Source: Pomphorhynchus laevis (taxonomy: Eukaryota; Acanthocephala; Palaeacanthocephala; Echinorhynchida; Pomphorhynchidae). Taken from it: a stretch of DNA of 64,000 bases. The notes beneath the pieces are model-generated. The model worked only from the letters and a program-made list of their open reading frames with translations, was not told where the DNA came from and made no database searches. Where the stretch lies: the NCBI GenBank assembly GCA_012934845.2, contig WNNJ02002834.1, positions 62,001-126,000 of the forward strand. Direction: 5' to 3'. Made by a program: the position numbers and the translations under genes. Below are positions 41,001 to 53,000 of this stretch, one piece after another (the first letter of the stretch is position 1; every line of letters starts with the position of its first letter).

Positions 41001-44000
41001 ATTATTTTATATATTAATAGCTAGCTTTTGCTAGCTATTATATGAATAATTTATAATTTTCTCTTGAACTACTTTGATTTCATTCAAATACAAACATTTT
41101 AAAAATAATATAGTAAATAATAAACAACTATATAATGATCCGGTTAAACGCAAGCCGATAAGTCATAGCAATAAACAAAACAAGAAAAATTAACTTTAAT
41201 TTTTCCTAAATCAGATCAGCATAATCTACAGAAAAAAGTATTGAACCTACGTTTTTGGTAATATATAACTAACGTTTTTTAATAGCCAACGTTTAGCTGT
41301 CAAATAATATAATAGCTAACTTGTTTATAATATAAAAATTGAAAATAAGGATTTTTAATTATAATAAATAATTATTATATAAGATTTTATATGATATTTT
41401 ATATTATATATTATCAATCCACAAAAATGTACCTCATAAGAATGAAAATTAAGGGATATATATACTATATATATCCTATATATAGGATATATCCTATATG
41501 TGGGATATATATTTCCTATATATAGGTGGATATATATAGGTTCACATATATATAGGTGGACCTCATCAACAGTGAGCATACGCCTACCTTTCTTGTTTCG
41601 GTCCTTTAATTATCTGCTGAAACTTTCCTCTGCTGCCTTTCTGTAAAAACAAACGATACAGTTTGTGAGAAAAACATGTCCACTTGTGCAAACTGTACGT
41701 TGTATCCGTCGATTGAATCCTATATATATACTATTTTACTATTCCTGTGTGATTGTATTTTCATAGTAACCTTGTTCAAACTATGTATCTATTAAATTAT
41801 TTAAATGATTTTGAAAAAAGCTAATATCTTAAATGTTTGATAATTATCCATTGTTGATAAATATATTTTTGGAGCTGGATCAAAGTAAAGAGGAAATTAT
41901 TTTTGTATTTTGCTAAGTTATGTTAGCATTTTCAGAAAATTACATAATTTTCTGAAAATGCTAACAGAAGTTAGCGAAATATAAAAATTATTTTAAATTT
42001 ACAATTATTTGAGTTAATAAAATTATTAAAGCCAATATCATTACAAATTATTGCAATTCTTAAAATTTCATTATTTAATGTATTATATTTATATTATATG
42101 GCATGCATGAACGCTCATGCCAAAATACGTTTCTTGTAAATTTAAATATGTCGTCTTTACGATATAAATTAAAAGTAGTTTAAATTGATGTCAATTTAAT
42201 GCTCATATAAAGATATATACCTTCTTTATTATTGATATTGGTTTTGTTAAGAATAAGGCTTTCTGGATAAATTTGTTCACTAATTGAATAAAAATTATTA
42301 GAATTAAATACACATATATCATCAATATATCGAAACATATATTTCATATCTTTATATAATTTAGATGTATTTTTTAAACAGTTATGAACAAATTTATATT
42401 CTATAAAGCTTAAAAATAAGTCAGCTATAATTGGGCTACCATTACTTCCCATTGAAGCAACTTTTATTTGTCTTAATATAAATGTCCCTATCTTTAAATA
42501 GTTTTAATTTATCATAATTATTTTAATGATTTAAAAAATAAGTCAGCTATAATTGGGATATTTTTTCACATTCTTAATATTATTATTAAATATAATATTA
42601 TATTTAATAATTAAATAATAATTAAACAATAATTTCGATTATTCTTAACACTTTCAATAAATCTTAGTTTTTCTATTTTCTATTTTATATATTAAATTTG
42701 TTAGTTGTATAATGTTATTTATCCCTTTTAGGCAAATAGATTATAACATTAGTTTACCTTTGTTTAATCTTATAACCCATTCTGCATTGCCTCAAGTGCT
42801 GTGAGTAAAATTCGTTCAATTTCTAAAGCGTGTAATGTTATTTATCATTTTCATTCTTAACCTCCATTTCCATAATATAAGAAAATAAATGAATAGATTT
42901 TAAAAGCATTATCGTTTAAATCATCGAATACTAAGGAAATATTTCTGATGAGAGTGAAGACACCTATGTTGTATATCAACATAGATATATGTTAATATAT
43001 ATGACATATAGATCACGATTTATAGTGATAAACTATAACACTTAACTCCATCATTTTAGTTCCTATCTTCTTGAAACTTTGATGACAATTTTGCTATATA
43101 ATTTTTAACCATTGAAATTAGTGACTAATGATGACTGCACAGGTATATCGACTTAAAATCAGAAAACAAACTGTCTAGTTTAAAAATTGCAATAAATGGC
43201 GAATATAGGTAGGTTTTCAAATTGAAGGTATAACCTTTATTTATCAACGCTGATTTTATTTAAAATCAGAAATGATTTCAATTAAATTTGCAAGACGATA
43301 CTCTTTCATCATATCAAAACGACAATAAAGCAGACGAGTCAATTGATCGACAGCAAACATTAAAAAAACCGAAACGCAAAATTTAGGTGTATTGAATCGG
43401 TAGCTGACGAGGTCCACCAATACTGAAATGTAGCGTTCTGCTGTTGGTTTATATATAGGATTAAAGTAGAGTATATAATGAAAAAGTCATAAAAATTTTA
43501 ATGGTATCAAATTAAATATTATAAAATTTTAAATGGTATCAAATTTTAATTTTGATACCATTTAATATCAAATTAATTTACGCGCAAGCGCTTTTTCGTA
43601 AAAGGTGATGATGGAGTTTTAATCGAAATGAGCATCACATCTTTAAGACATAAAATTAGCATCTTAGCTAATGCCTGCAATATCGAGCGGGAAGGCTAAA
43701 AGCATTGTGATAGCGACCTCTTCCTCTGAGTGTCTGTAAAAAAGCTGACACATGATTAAAGAGTGAGTGTCAGTGTCATTCTGAAGCATGGGTAATGAAG
43801 GTTTCGGAAAGTGCCCACACAGGAGTTCGAAATATCGATAGCATATAAATCTCTGCTTCTCAATTCACTCTTGAAAGGGTCGGTTGAAGAGAGGGGGTGG
43901 TTCTATAATGTAAATAAAGAAGAGTGACTCCTCCAAAACGTTTTCAAGATCCTGGTTACTAAGCCAATATGATGCCCTCTTTTTCCAGCTGACTTCTTTT

Positions 44001-47000
44001 TTCCTGAATATCTTCCAAAGGGAAAACTGTGCAAAGTTAAGGCGAGCAATGCTCGACCTTTCCCAGCCCAGCGTAGATCATATACATAGAACTTCAACAT
44101 TAGTTTGAGAGAGCCTGTATGAAGGAACCAAAATTTTGAAAAGGTGTATCATTAAGATTGGATCTTGAGTTTTGTTAGAGTGAGATTAAAAAATGACTTC
44201 TCCAACACTTTATCAAGATCTATGTTACTAAGCTAGCATGATGATATCTCCTTCGAGCTGACAAACTTCTCCTTCTTGAATATTTTCCGAAAGGAAGGCG
44301 GGGAAGGCTTAAAGCTAGCAATGCTCGCCATTTCCCTGTCCATCTAGATTCTATACTTATAACTTCAATATTTTTCCAAGAGAGCCTGTATGAAATAAAC
44401 GTAAATTTTGAAAATGTGTATCATTAAGATAGGATCTTGAGTTTTGTTGGAGTGAGATTAAAAATGCAACTAATATAGATAGTCAAAAGAATCCCGGTAG
44501 CTTGCGAAGTAAGGAATAAACTGAATCAGATCGAACTCATATTTTAAACAACGGAGAAGAGTTCGATAGCAGCCTGGAAGAAGGTCACTAATTGTATCGA
44601 AGTTGAAACTCCTCCACAGCTTGTCTTCTCCATTTGCTAACGGAGGAGGCTATTTGAGATAACAAGTTGTTGGCGCGACTGTTTAATGCAGAATGGTTTT
44701 AACAGCCACTTGGCATGTAGCAATAGTATTTCAAGGAAAATGTTTTTTGTGCAATGCAAGTTGGGTGATGGTGGTCTACGAATATGATATTCGCTCCTGG
44801 TTATGCGAATTACTGCATTTATCCAATGATTCGTTCTGTCATTTTAGTCACAGAGTAAAATGTCATAGATGCTATCTAATATACGATCTAATAGTTCACG
44901 GTTTTTGTGAATCTCTCCCAGCCGAATGTATCTACATTCGGCTAGGAGAATTTATCGTTCTTTCAGAATGTTATCGCTAAATAAGACAGGGCTGAACAAG
45001 AGTAATTTAGTAAACGGTGAATCCTAAGTGGCTCTTAACAAAACTTGTGATGAGGAGGATTAAGGCGGTTTAATACGAAGTATAGTGGGCGGTTATATGC
45101 ATTGGTAAAAATCTCTTCAATGTCCTGGGGTGGCCGGATCGATTTAGTCTCCTTAATGAAATTTACATCTGAATCTTGATCAGATGGAAGCCTCTCCAAA
45201 CTTTCACTGTTTAGTGCAAATGGGCCCAGACTACTAACCGTTGTGTTATATTACTGATGGTGGGACCAGGGCAACTAGTTGACCACAGCAGCAGAAGGTT
45301 ACCCCTTACTCTTCCAGATCAACCTTCGGCCGACAATCCTCCCCAGTTGAGTCGTGGGTAGAGTTGGCGGATTCATCATAATTTCATTTGATGCCGTTAT
45401 AAGAATATGTTGTCTACGTTGTCATTTTTTTCTTCTCATGTGAAGTCATCTCCCCATTCAATTTAAACAATTTATCTGTTTCACTTTTGATTTTTTTATT
45501 ATGATAATAATCCATTTATTATGGGCACTATATCTGCTTGACTTTTCAGCTAACAGAGTTTACGAACCCAATATAGTAGCGGGGCCAAGTACGTGCTAAT
45601 GACGTATTTCCTCTGCTAAATTTGATTAGCGAATATTTTATTATAATACAAAGTATATTATTCAAAAAGGTTTTTCACTAATGATCTTAAATTTATTTAT
45701 AATATTATTGTGTTGATTTAAATTTTACTATTTGTTTACTATTTATATTTTACTATTTTCTGTTGGATGATATTTTTATAGTAACCTAATTTAAAATATT
45801 ATATATTCTTATGTTCCGCCATCCTTTGCGAACAATAGCGCATTGTTCGCAAAGGCAATACGGCAGGAAATTTGCTAGCCATCGTGTAAACTATTTGTCC
45901 AAGGTACTGTGCCACGAATGATTAAAGCAGTAGCTTAAAATATTCCTCAACATTTTGTGGAAAAAATATAGAGATTTCGAACAAGTTATGGAGTTTCCTT
46001 ATCGGATGAATCACTAACCTGTGAGAAGATATCGTTGATAGTTTTTTAAGCCGCTTCCAATCTTAGATTCCTCTCTTGAATGAGGTGGAGTCATCGTTGT
46101 TTGTAACAAGGAAGTGTGTAGATATGCAATTTTAGTCTGTTAATAATATTAGAAATATCTTCTAATGAATTATTTAATGGAAAAAAATTAACCAATAAAG
46201 GAACAGTTTGTGGATTGATTTATTATCAATCCATAAATGGAACCATTTATGGATTGATTTATTATCAATACATAAATGAAACCATTTATCGATTGATAAT
46301 AAATAATATGCTTTGTATTTGAACAAGGTAAACTAAATAATAAAATTTCGTCAAAGAAAATACGTCATTTACATGTGGTTGGCCTCGCTGCTATGTTGTG
46401 TAGATGAACAGGGGCCGAAACCTGATAACATAGCAGTTCCTCCTGAGGACCTCTAATCTTTAATCTGATACAACGCCTGTTATTTATTAGTCAATTCATA
46501 AAAATTGACTTTTATTTTAAGAAACAAAAGAATTTAAAATTTTATAATTTTTATAAAATCTTATAGCAATTATTTATTATTTATAATTATTTAATTTTAA
46601 TTAAAATCAATTACAAACAAACATTTTAAGAAAAATGAATGAATAATACAAGAAATACAAATGCTTTACAACAAAGCACACGAGACGAATTCCGATGACG
46701 GCTTCCAACAAAACGCGACGATGATCCGTTGAATTTCAGCGCTGATTCGCTGTAGCAGTCATCTACCTATACCGAATCTTGAGTCGTTTCTCCTAATCGA
46801 TTTATGAGGACGCACAGAAACTCCATTGCAGATTCGCCGAGATGACCGAGAGTATCGACCGCAACTGGAGCAAACTCGTATAGAGAGCTGTCAAGTTCGA
46901 TACATTTCCGGCGCTTATGATGTTCTGCTTCAGAGGGCACGGCATTTGATAAATGAATCGCAATTGCTGACCAGTTCGGCGCTAGAGGATTTGGGAATGT

Positions 47001-50000
47001 GTAATTCAAGACTAGCATACGAACGGAGCTATATGGGACTGAGGACACACCGTTTGATTGTTTACCATCAGTCCAACAGAGTACTGGAGACAAAACGTGT
47101 GGAATGATAGCAGAACAGGCTGCCTGCCGTATCAAATTATTTACTGCTGCATGATAGCTGTGACGCGATTATAATTCACTGCAGTTGAGGGCGTGAGCGG
47201 ATTTTGCTGTGGATTCACATACGCATTTAAACTCTGACCATGTCAAAGGCCGATTTCTAACAAGAAGAATGTATCGTCGAACTTGATTCTAGATTCGGCC
47301 GATAGATTTGCCTCCGAAAAAGACCCGCTAAACCCGTTATTTGTAGATAGTAAACGAATTTTCTCAACCAAATTGGGAATCGTTGATCAGCTTGGCGTAG
47401 TGGTTTTCATAAAGAAGGCTTAACCAAAATCTTTGAGATTGTCTACACTCTGGTGGACTCAATGCAGTTTGATGGCGCCAAATGGAAGTAATGGAATGAT
47501 CAACGTCGTGTATAAAGTGTGCTGAATTGATTTCGGATTTCTCCAAAATCGCAATTACAATTCCGATCGAGGCGAAGAAGGAGGTGAAGAAGGCTGGAAC
47601 TGCGAAGTCACATGTGGACTGTAAGCCGAGACCAGCAAAACGAATTGGCATGATCACCTGAATAACCATTGGCTCGTCGATTATTTATGTTGGGAATCTC
47701 CCTGACAATTTGCAACTGCAACTAGTCGAAGTTCCTCAGGAGCTCAGGGACTCGTGGCAGTGAGACTCTAAGAAGATGCACAATCTAAGAAGATGTATTA
47801 TTTATTAAATTTTATTTAGCATTATTTTAATTTATAAATAATATAAAATACATAAATTCAGTTAGCTGATCTGACATTTTAGCCGTGAGTAAACCTTGTA
47901 TTACTTTAAGGTGTCTACATTCAATGTGTATTCCTGGAAAACATATTGAGCGTGTTGCTCGCAAACAAACCATCAGGTTAAACATGTGAAATTTTGAAAT
48001 TATTTTATAAAATTTATATTATATATGTGTTAGTCATTGAATTCATGATGTGTTATCATGAGAATTTTTTAAGTTTTTCATTAGGTTTTAATTTTTTAAG
48101 ACTTTCCATCGGCGGAAGCTCCTTAATTTCACGATTTAGAACAGTAAAATTACTAACTTTAATTTCTTCAATTTGCATATTTATTAAATATTTTGATAGT
48201 CTAGAACACACTCATGAAAATTCGCTCGTTTTGATTACAATATTGTAATATTTTAACTCTGAATATATTGTATGTAAATATAATACATATTTTGAATTTA
48301 ACTTAAACTTCAAAAATAAGTAATTAACATACTTTGGAAAATAACATAAGCCATGTAATTAAAATTATTTTATTCAATCAATAAAATGGTTGTTTTAAAA
48401 TTGTATAAAATTATAAGGTAACAGTATTGCTGTTGTTCATATATATAAATAATATTGTGAACAAATCTAGCAAATTCGCAATAGATACGGCTTCACATGT
48501 TCAACTAAGTATTCAAAACACGCCTGATCTAAAATTTTATGTTCATTGAGTTCAATGGATTAAAATCAGGTTCATCTAGCATATATCCATTAAATTTATC
48601 ATAATATTAATGGCCTTTCTACAATCCGTTGTTTTACAAATCTCAATATTTGCTTGCATCCTGATTTTTCATCTGTTCAGTTTATCTTCAATTATGAAAC
48701 AGGGAAGTAGTCAGGGCTTTTACACTATAGGAACAAATTATATTCTGAACTAAGCGCAGAGCTATATTATAACATAACGGCAGACGAAATCGCTGATACG
48801 GTAAAATTGCGGTTGCATTCGCCGGTAAATTTGACGCTATTCTGCACGTTTTTGACGCTATTCTGCACGTTTTCTGTTGTTGTCAGATAAACAAAAGATA
48901 TAGTATTGTATCCTAAAACACCTCTCACCCCGCTATCACAGAAGACTCGCCGCTTTTGACTTGATAATTTAGGTAGGTGATTGTTCTGTAAAATTTGCTT
49001 CGTCTTTTCTGAGGGTTCCACGGAAGAATTGTCGCTGCTCACAAGTCTAATGGCACCTCTTACATCTCCATATTCCTAGTTCTCTATTACTCTTTTGCTT
49101 AGCCACTCCGACTCTGGGTTAGGTACTTTCGGTTTTCTGGTCCTTTAAGCGTCTTGGTGGCGCGCAGGTCACCGAGAAGTAATAACGTTGAAAGACAAAG
49201 GCTTCGTTGAGCAAAAATGTAAAACTGTTCTCGTGATTGCTATCTGTCGATGGAGGAACCTGAAGTACCATCTTCGGAAATGAAAAGCAGGAAAGTTTAT
49301 GCCTGTTCTTTGCTGGCGTCCGATACAATTGCCGACAATAACATAGAGAGACGCATTGCTATTGTCGGTCGGGCAGCGCGTGCTATTTTTCGCACTGTAC
49401 GCAAGTTTTTGCGCATTAATTGATAAAGGCTCGAATTTGTCAAGCCAAACTAACATATGATCTTCAACCACACAGTCTGTGTGGCTTTGTTGAACGCTAG
49501 CACCGCACCAATTTGGTAGAGACGGGGCTGACAAGCGCCTTGACAACTCATGCCGGTTCCACGTTTGCGTAACACGCCCTTCAACGTTATTGTAAAAACT
49601 TAACGGCGAGTGGGACATTCTCCACGTTTGTCGGTCTGGCAGATTGGTTGTTCGACTGTTTCTTATCTTCCTCCTAATTGATTTCCTCGTCCGTCGTCCA
49701 ACCGCAACCTTTCCATTCAATAATATAGTTTGTTTTGGCTGTTCATTGACTGCAGTTGTAAATTTTCTTATGTAATCAGTTGACCGATACTTACGATAAG
49801 TGTATTGCTTCTAAACCGGTTGTTATTATCTCAGAAACATTTTTGTATGTAAATATAATTAATATTTTTAATTTAGTTTGAACTTTAAAACAGTATTTCG
49901 TTATACTTTGGAAAACAACAGAAGTAATTTAAATGATAATTAATAATTTAAGACAATTGTGTAAAATTATAACGACTATAATTTAAAGTAACAGTATTGT

Positions 50001-53000
50001 GATTTTCAATATAAATATAAATAATATTTGAACACATCTTCTTAGATTCGCCTGCGGCTTTGCATGTATTCAAAACACACCTGATCCAAACTTTTTTATT
50101 TATTAATATCAGTAGATTAAAATCATGTTCATCCAACATATATCCATTAAATTTATCATAATGTCGACAGTCTTTCTAAACTCCGTTGCTTTTAAAATCT
50201 CAATATTTGTTGATATACTGATTTTTGATCTGTCAAGTTTGTTTTCAGAAAGGGTGCCCTGGCAACTTCTCTGTTTCATCAGAAAGGTTGCCAGGGCTTA
50301 TACACTCTAGCACCGAATTATTTTCTGAACTAAGCGCAGATCTACATTATAACATAACCGCAAAGAAAATCGGTGATGCAACCAGCACGATAGCTAAAAT
50401 TTTCGCTTTTTTGTTCGTTATTTACTTCTAATTTACGGTAACATTTAAAAGACCAAAATAATTCGATGGCAACTATACTGATTTACACTCATTATAGTTT
50501 ACGCTTATTTATGTTGCAAATTCATAATCTTTGCTACATAGCAGTGTCCTAGAATATCCCACTATGGCATTATGCATAGCTGTTTCGGAAAGCTAATTCT
50601 AAATCGTGCGTTAAGATTATATTTAGTTTTGCTGCTTTTTTTTGAACATATTCTTGTATATTTTTGCAATATTGGGAACATTAATGTTGTGATTTTGGTT
50701 ATACGATACGGTTGAACTTATATGGTATTTAACTTGAGCGTCGTTTACGAAATTCCATCTTAATATATTTCCAAATATATCGACCGAACTAAACAGGGTA
50801 TTTCAAAAGGACAATACCAGAACAAAAGTGTCTTGAAACGAGGTGATATTTCGTCTTTATTGGAATATCGCTTGACCATAAATCAAAAACAATGTCGTTG
50901 GACCATAAACGCGATTTCGATAAATCGATACGATTGGGAAGTAAAAATGTCTTGTGACTCCGCCTCATAAAGGAATCTTTCAAAGAAGAGCAAAAGCTTA
51001 TGGAAATAAATGAGGATAGTCGGAATTTTAAGCTTCATATTTTAGATTTTTTGAAAGTAAATCCGTTAAAAAGAGGGTTAACATCATTATAGTTCTTCAA
51101 GAGAAGCAACATCCAATATATTAGTGACGCCCGCGTGTAAGACAGCATATATTTTATAAAAGATATACAGCATACACCTTAAAATTCTATTTATTAGTGT
51201 TTCTTTTAATCTTTATCGAATTTCAATCGCCAATTATCGGAAAATTTTCTCATATTTGAACGTAATTTCAGCGAATGTAAATTCTGGTTATCAAATATTT
51301 CGGCTTAAAAATTAAAAAAAAGATCAAAATTAAATTTTAAAATTAACACCTTAAAATGTTATTTCTTCAATCATCGGAAAATATTTTTTATTTGAATGTA
51401 ATTTCAGCGAATTTCAATTCTTGTTATCAAATATTTAGGTTTAAAAATACAAAAAATTTGATCAATGGAATGATAAACATTTTTATAATTGATGCATTCG
51501 ACGAGTTATTTCTTAATTGTTAATTGTTATTCTAATATTTTTCCGTAAGATTTAAATATCAATTAAATATTTTACTTCTATATTTTTAGAGTACAATATA
51601 AAATCCCTAAATAAACTTTTTACTCAAACACCTTATTGTATTTGATCGTTTGCAACATTTTTTGCGTAATCTTTTGTAAATTAGCAATCCCTACGGCTAC
51701 ACATGTCCGGCAATGTATTCTAAACACAACGAATTCAAATACTCGTAAGTCTGCTAATTAGAATCATATTTCAATTTGATTAAATAATAGTTTCCGTATT
51801 TTCATTAACTTTGATGAAGTAAAATATTTTTATTGCAATGATTTTCTACACTTTTAATAATCTTTGATTAAAACTTATCTTCAGTGAATTGTTAAACAAG
51901 GATTGTCGCACTTGATGTAAAACAGATCTAGAACAGCTTAAGAAAAAATTGATGTCACAAGTACCATTACTCACGTTGTTCAAACAATGCCAATAATGTG
52001 ATGACCATTATATAAACGAATATTCATTATATTTTTATATGCTGCTAAGTTTCAAAACTACTCTTGACACGGTGCTCTTTTAAAAATCATGAGCCTGATG
52101 TTACCCACATCTGTTTTATCTTATTGTATAGATAGCGTGTACGTAATAATGTTCGATCACTAAGAAATTTTCATTAATATACTTTATTTTTCTAAAACTT
52201 ATTTTTGGTTAATACATTTCACAGGAAAATTGACTGGGACATGTCGAGTACTGAACTTCTTGCAAAACACGTTTTTCCTTGCGTTGAGCATATGTGAGTA
52301 TTCTTTGTTGAGAATATCATAACATTTTATATTTAGTTTTATAAATGCTGTTTAAAATTATTTCTAATAAAGTATTTGTTTTTCAATTATATGCGTATTT
52401 TTATTAAAATATGCTTTTAATATCTTACAAATCTATTTTGCTACTTAAGCTGAATTTGAAATGAAAAACAGATGAGAATGAGTTTTAATTAAACTACATG
52501 GAGAACTTAAAAGATGGTTATCATATGATATCTATTTTGTATTGGTATACCTATTCATTTGTTGTAGATGATTTAATGTTTTGTAGAATCCACAATGCGG
52601 AGAACTTCGAAAAAAGTTTCGAATTAAGTTAGCAAATATCACTCTGTTTATCATCTTTGATTTTATATACGAAAATGATTTTTTGTAATATTTTAAAAGT
52701 AATAACGTAAATTTAAGATATTAAAATTTAAAAAATAAAAACTAATTCATATTTTTACATGTTCGCTAATTCATCTTTTGTATATTTATATTTTTAGGGA
52801 AATCATCGAAAATGGGGATACTGGTTATTTATTTATTTTCGAAATTGTCCGTTATAATGTGAAAAGCTTGTAAGTTTATAATTTTCTTTCAAAAATTTTT
52901 TGAAGTTATCAACTTTTGAAGAATTTCTAAGTACATGTGGATGTTGATAGTAAATGCATATTAATCATTTAATTTAGTGTTTATTTGCGAATAATTATTA

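Larger units (their letters stand above)
41558..43425. other. 1.87-kb segment between two inverted arms of the palindrome family
   Basis: GGTGGACCTCATCAACAGTG (41,557) and, inverted, GCTGACGAGGTCCACCAATA (43,405) match the two sides of the 22.4-kb palindrome core (TTGGTGGACCTCATCAGC). Between them lie a Penelope fragment, a foldback element and LRR exon 19. It may be one element opened by later insertions, or two unrelated arms. Confidence 0.35.
48250..50370 (+). repeat. Two copies of a 0.53-kb segment, about 1.58 kb apart
   Basis: 48,255-48,790 and 49,845-50,370 share GTATGTAAATATAAT, ACTTTGGAAAA, GTAACAGTATTG, TATTCAAAACAC(G/A)CCTGAT, ATATATCCATTAAATTTATC and TTCTGAACTAAGCGCAGA-CTA. A third, shorter match is at 51,665-51,745 (tentative exon 20). 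Between the copies lies a GC-richer insert (48,790-49,740). GCCCTGGCAAC/GTTGCCAGGGC forms a hairpin in the right copy (50,253-50,298). Confidence 0.65.

Noticed and set aside
44693-44980. Host gene in the 8.9-kb intron
   Set aside because: A single open segment without motifs, within repeat-rich DNA that includes a tandem duplication.
47994-48248. Small secreted protein (hydrophobic N-terminus, 84 codons)
   Set aside because: Composition is that of translated AT-rich DNA; no splice partner, and it lies among repeats.
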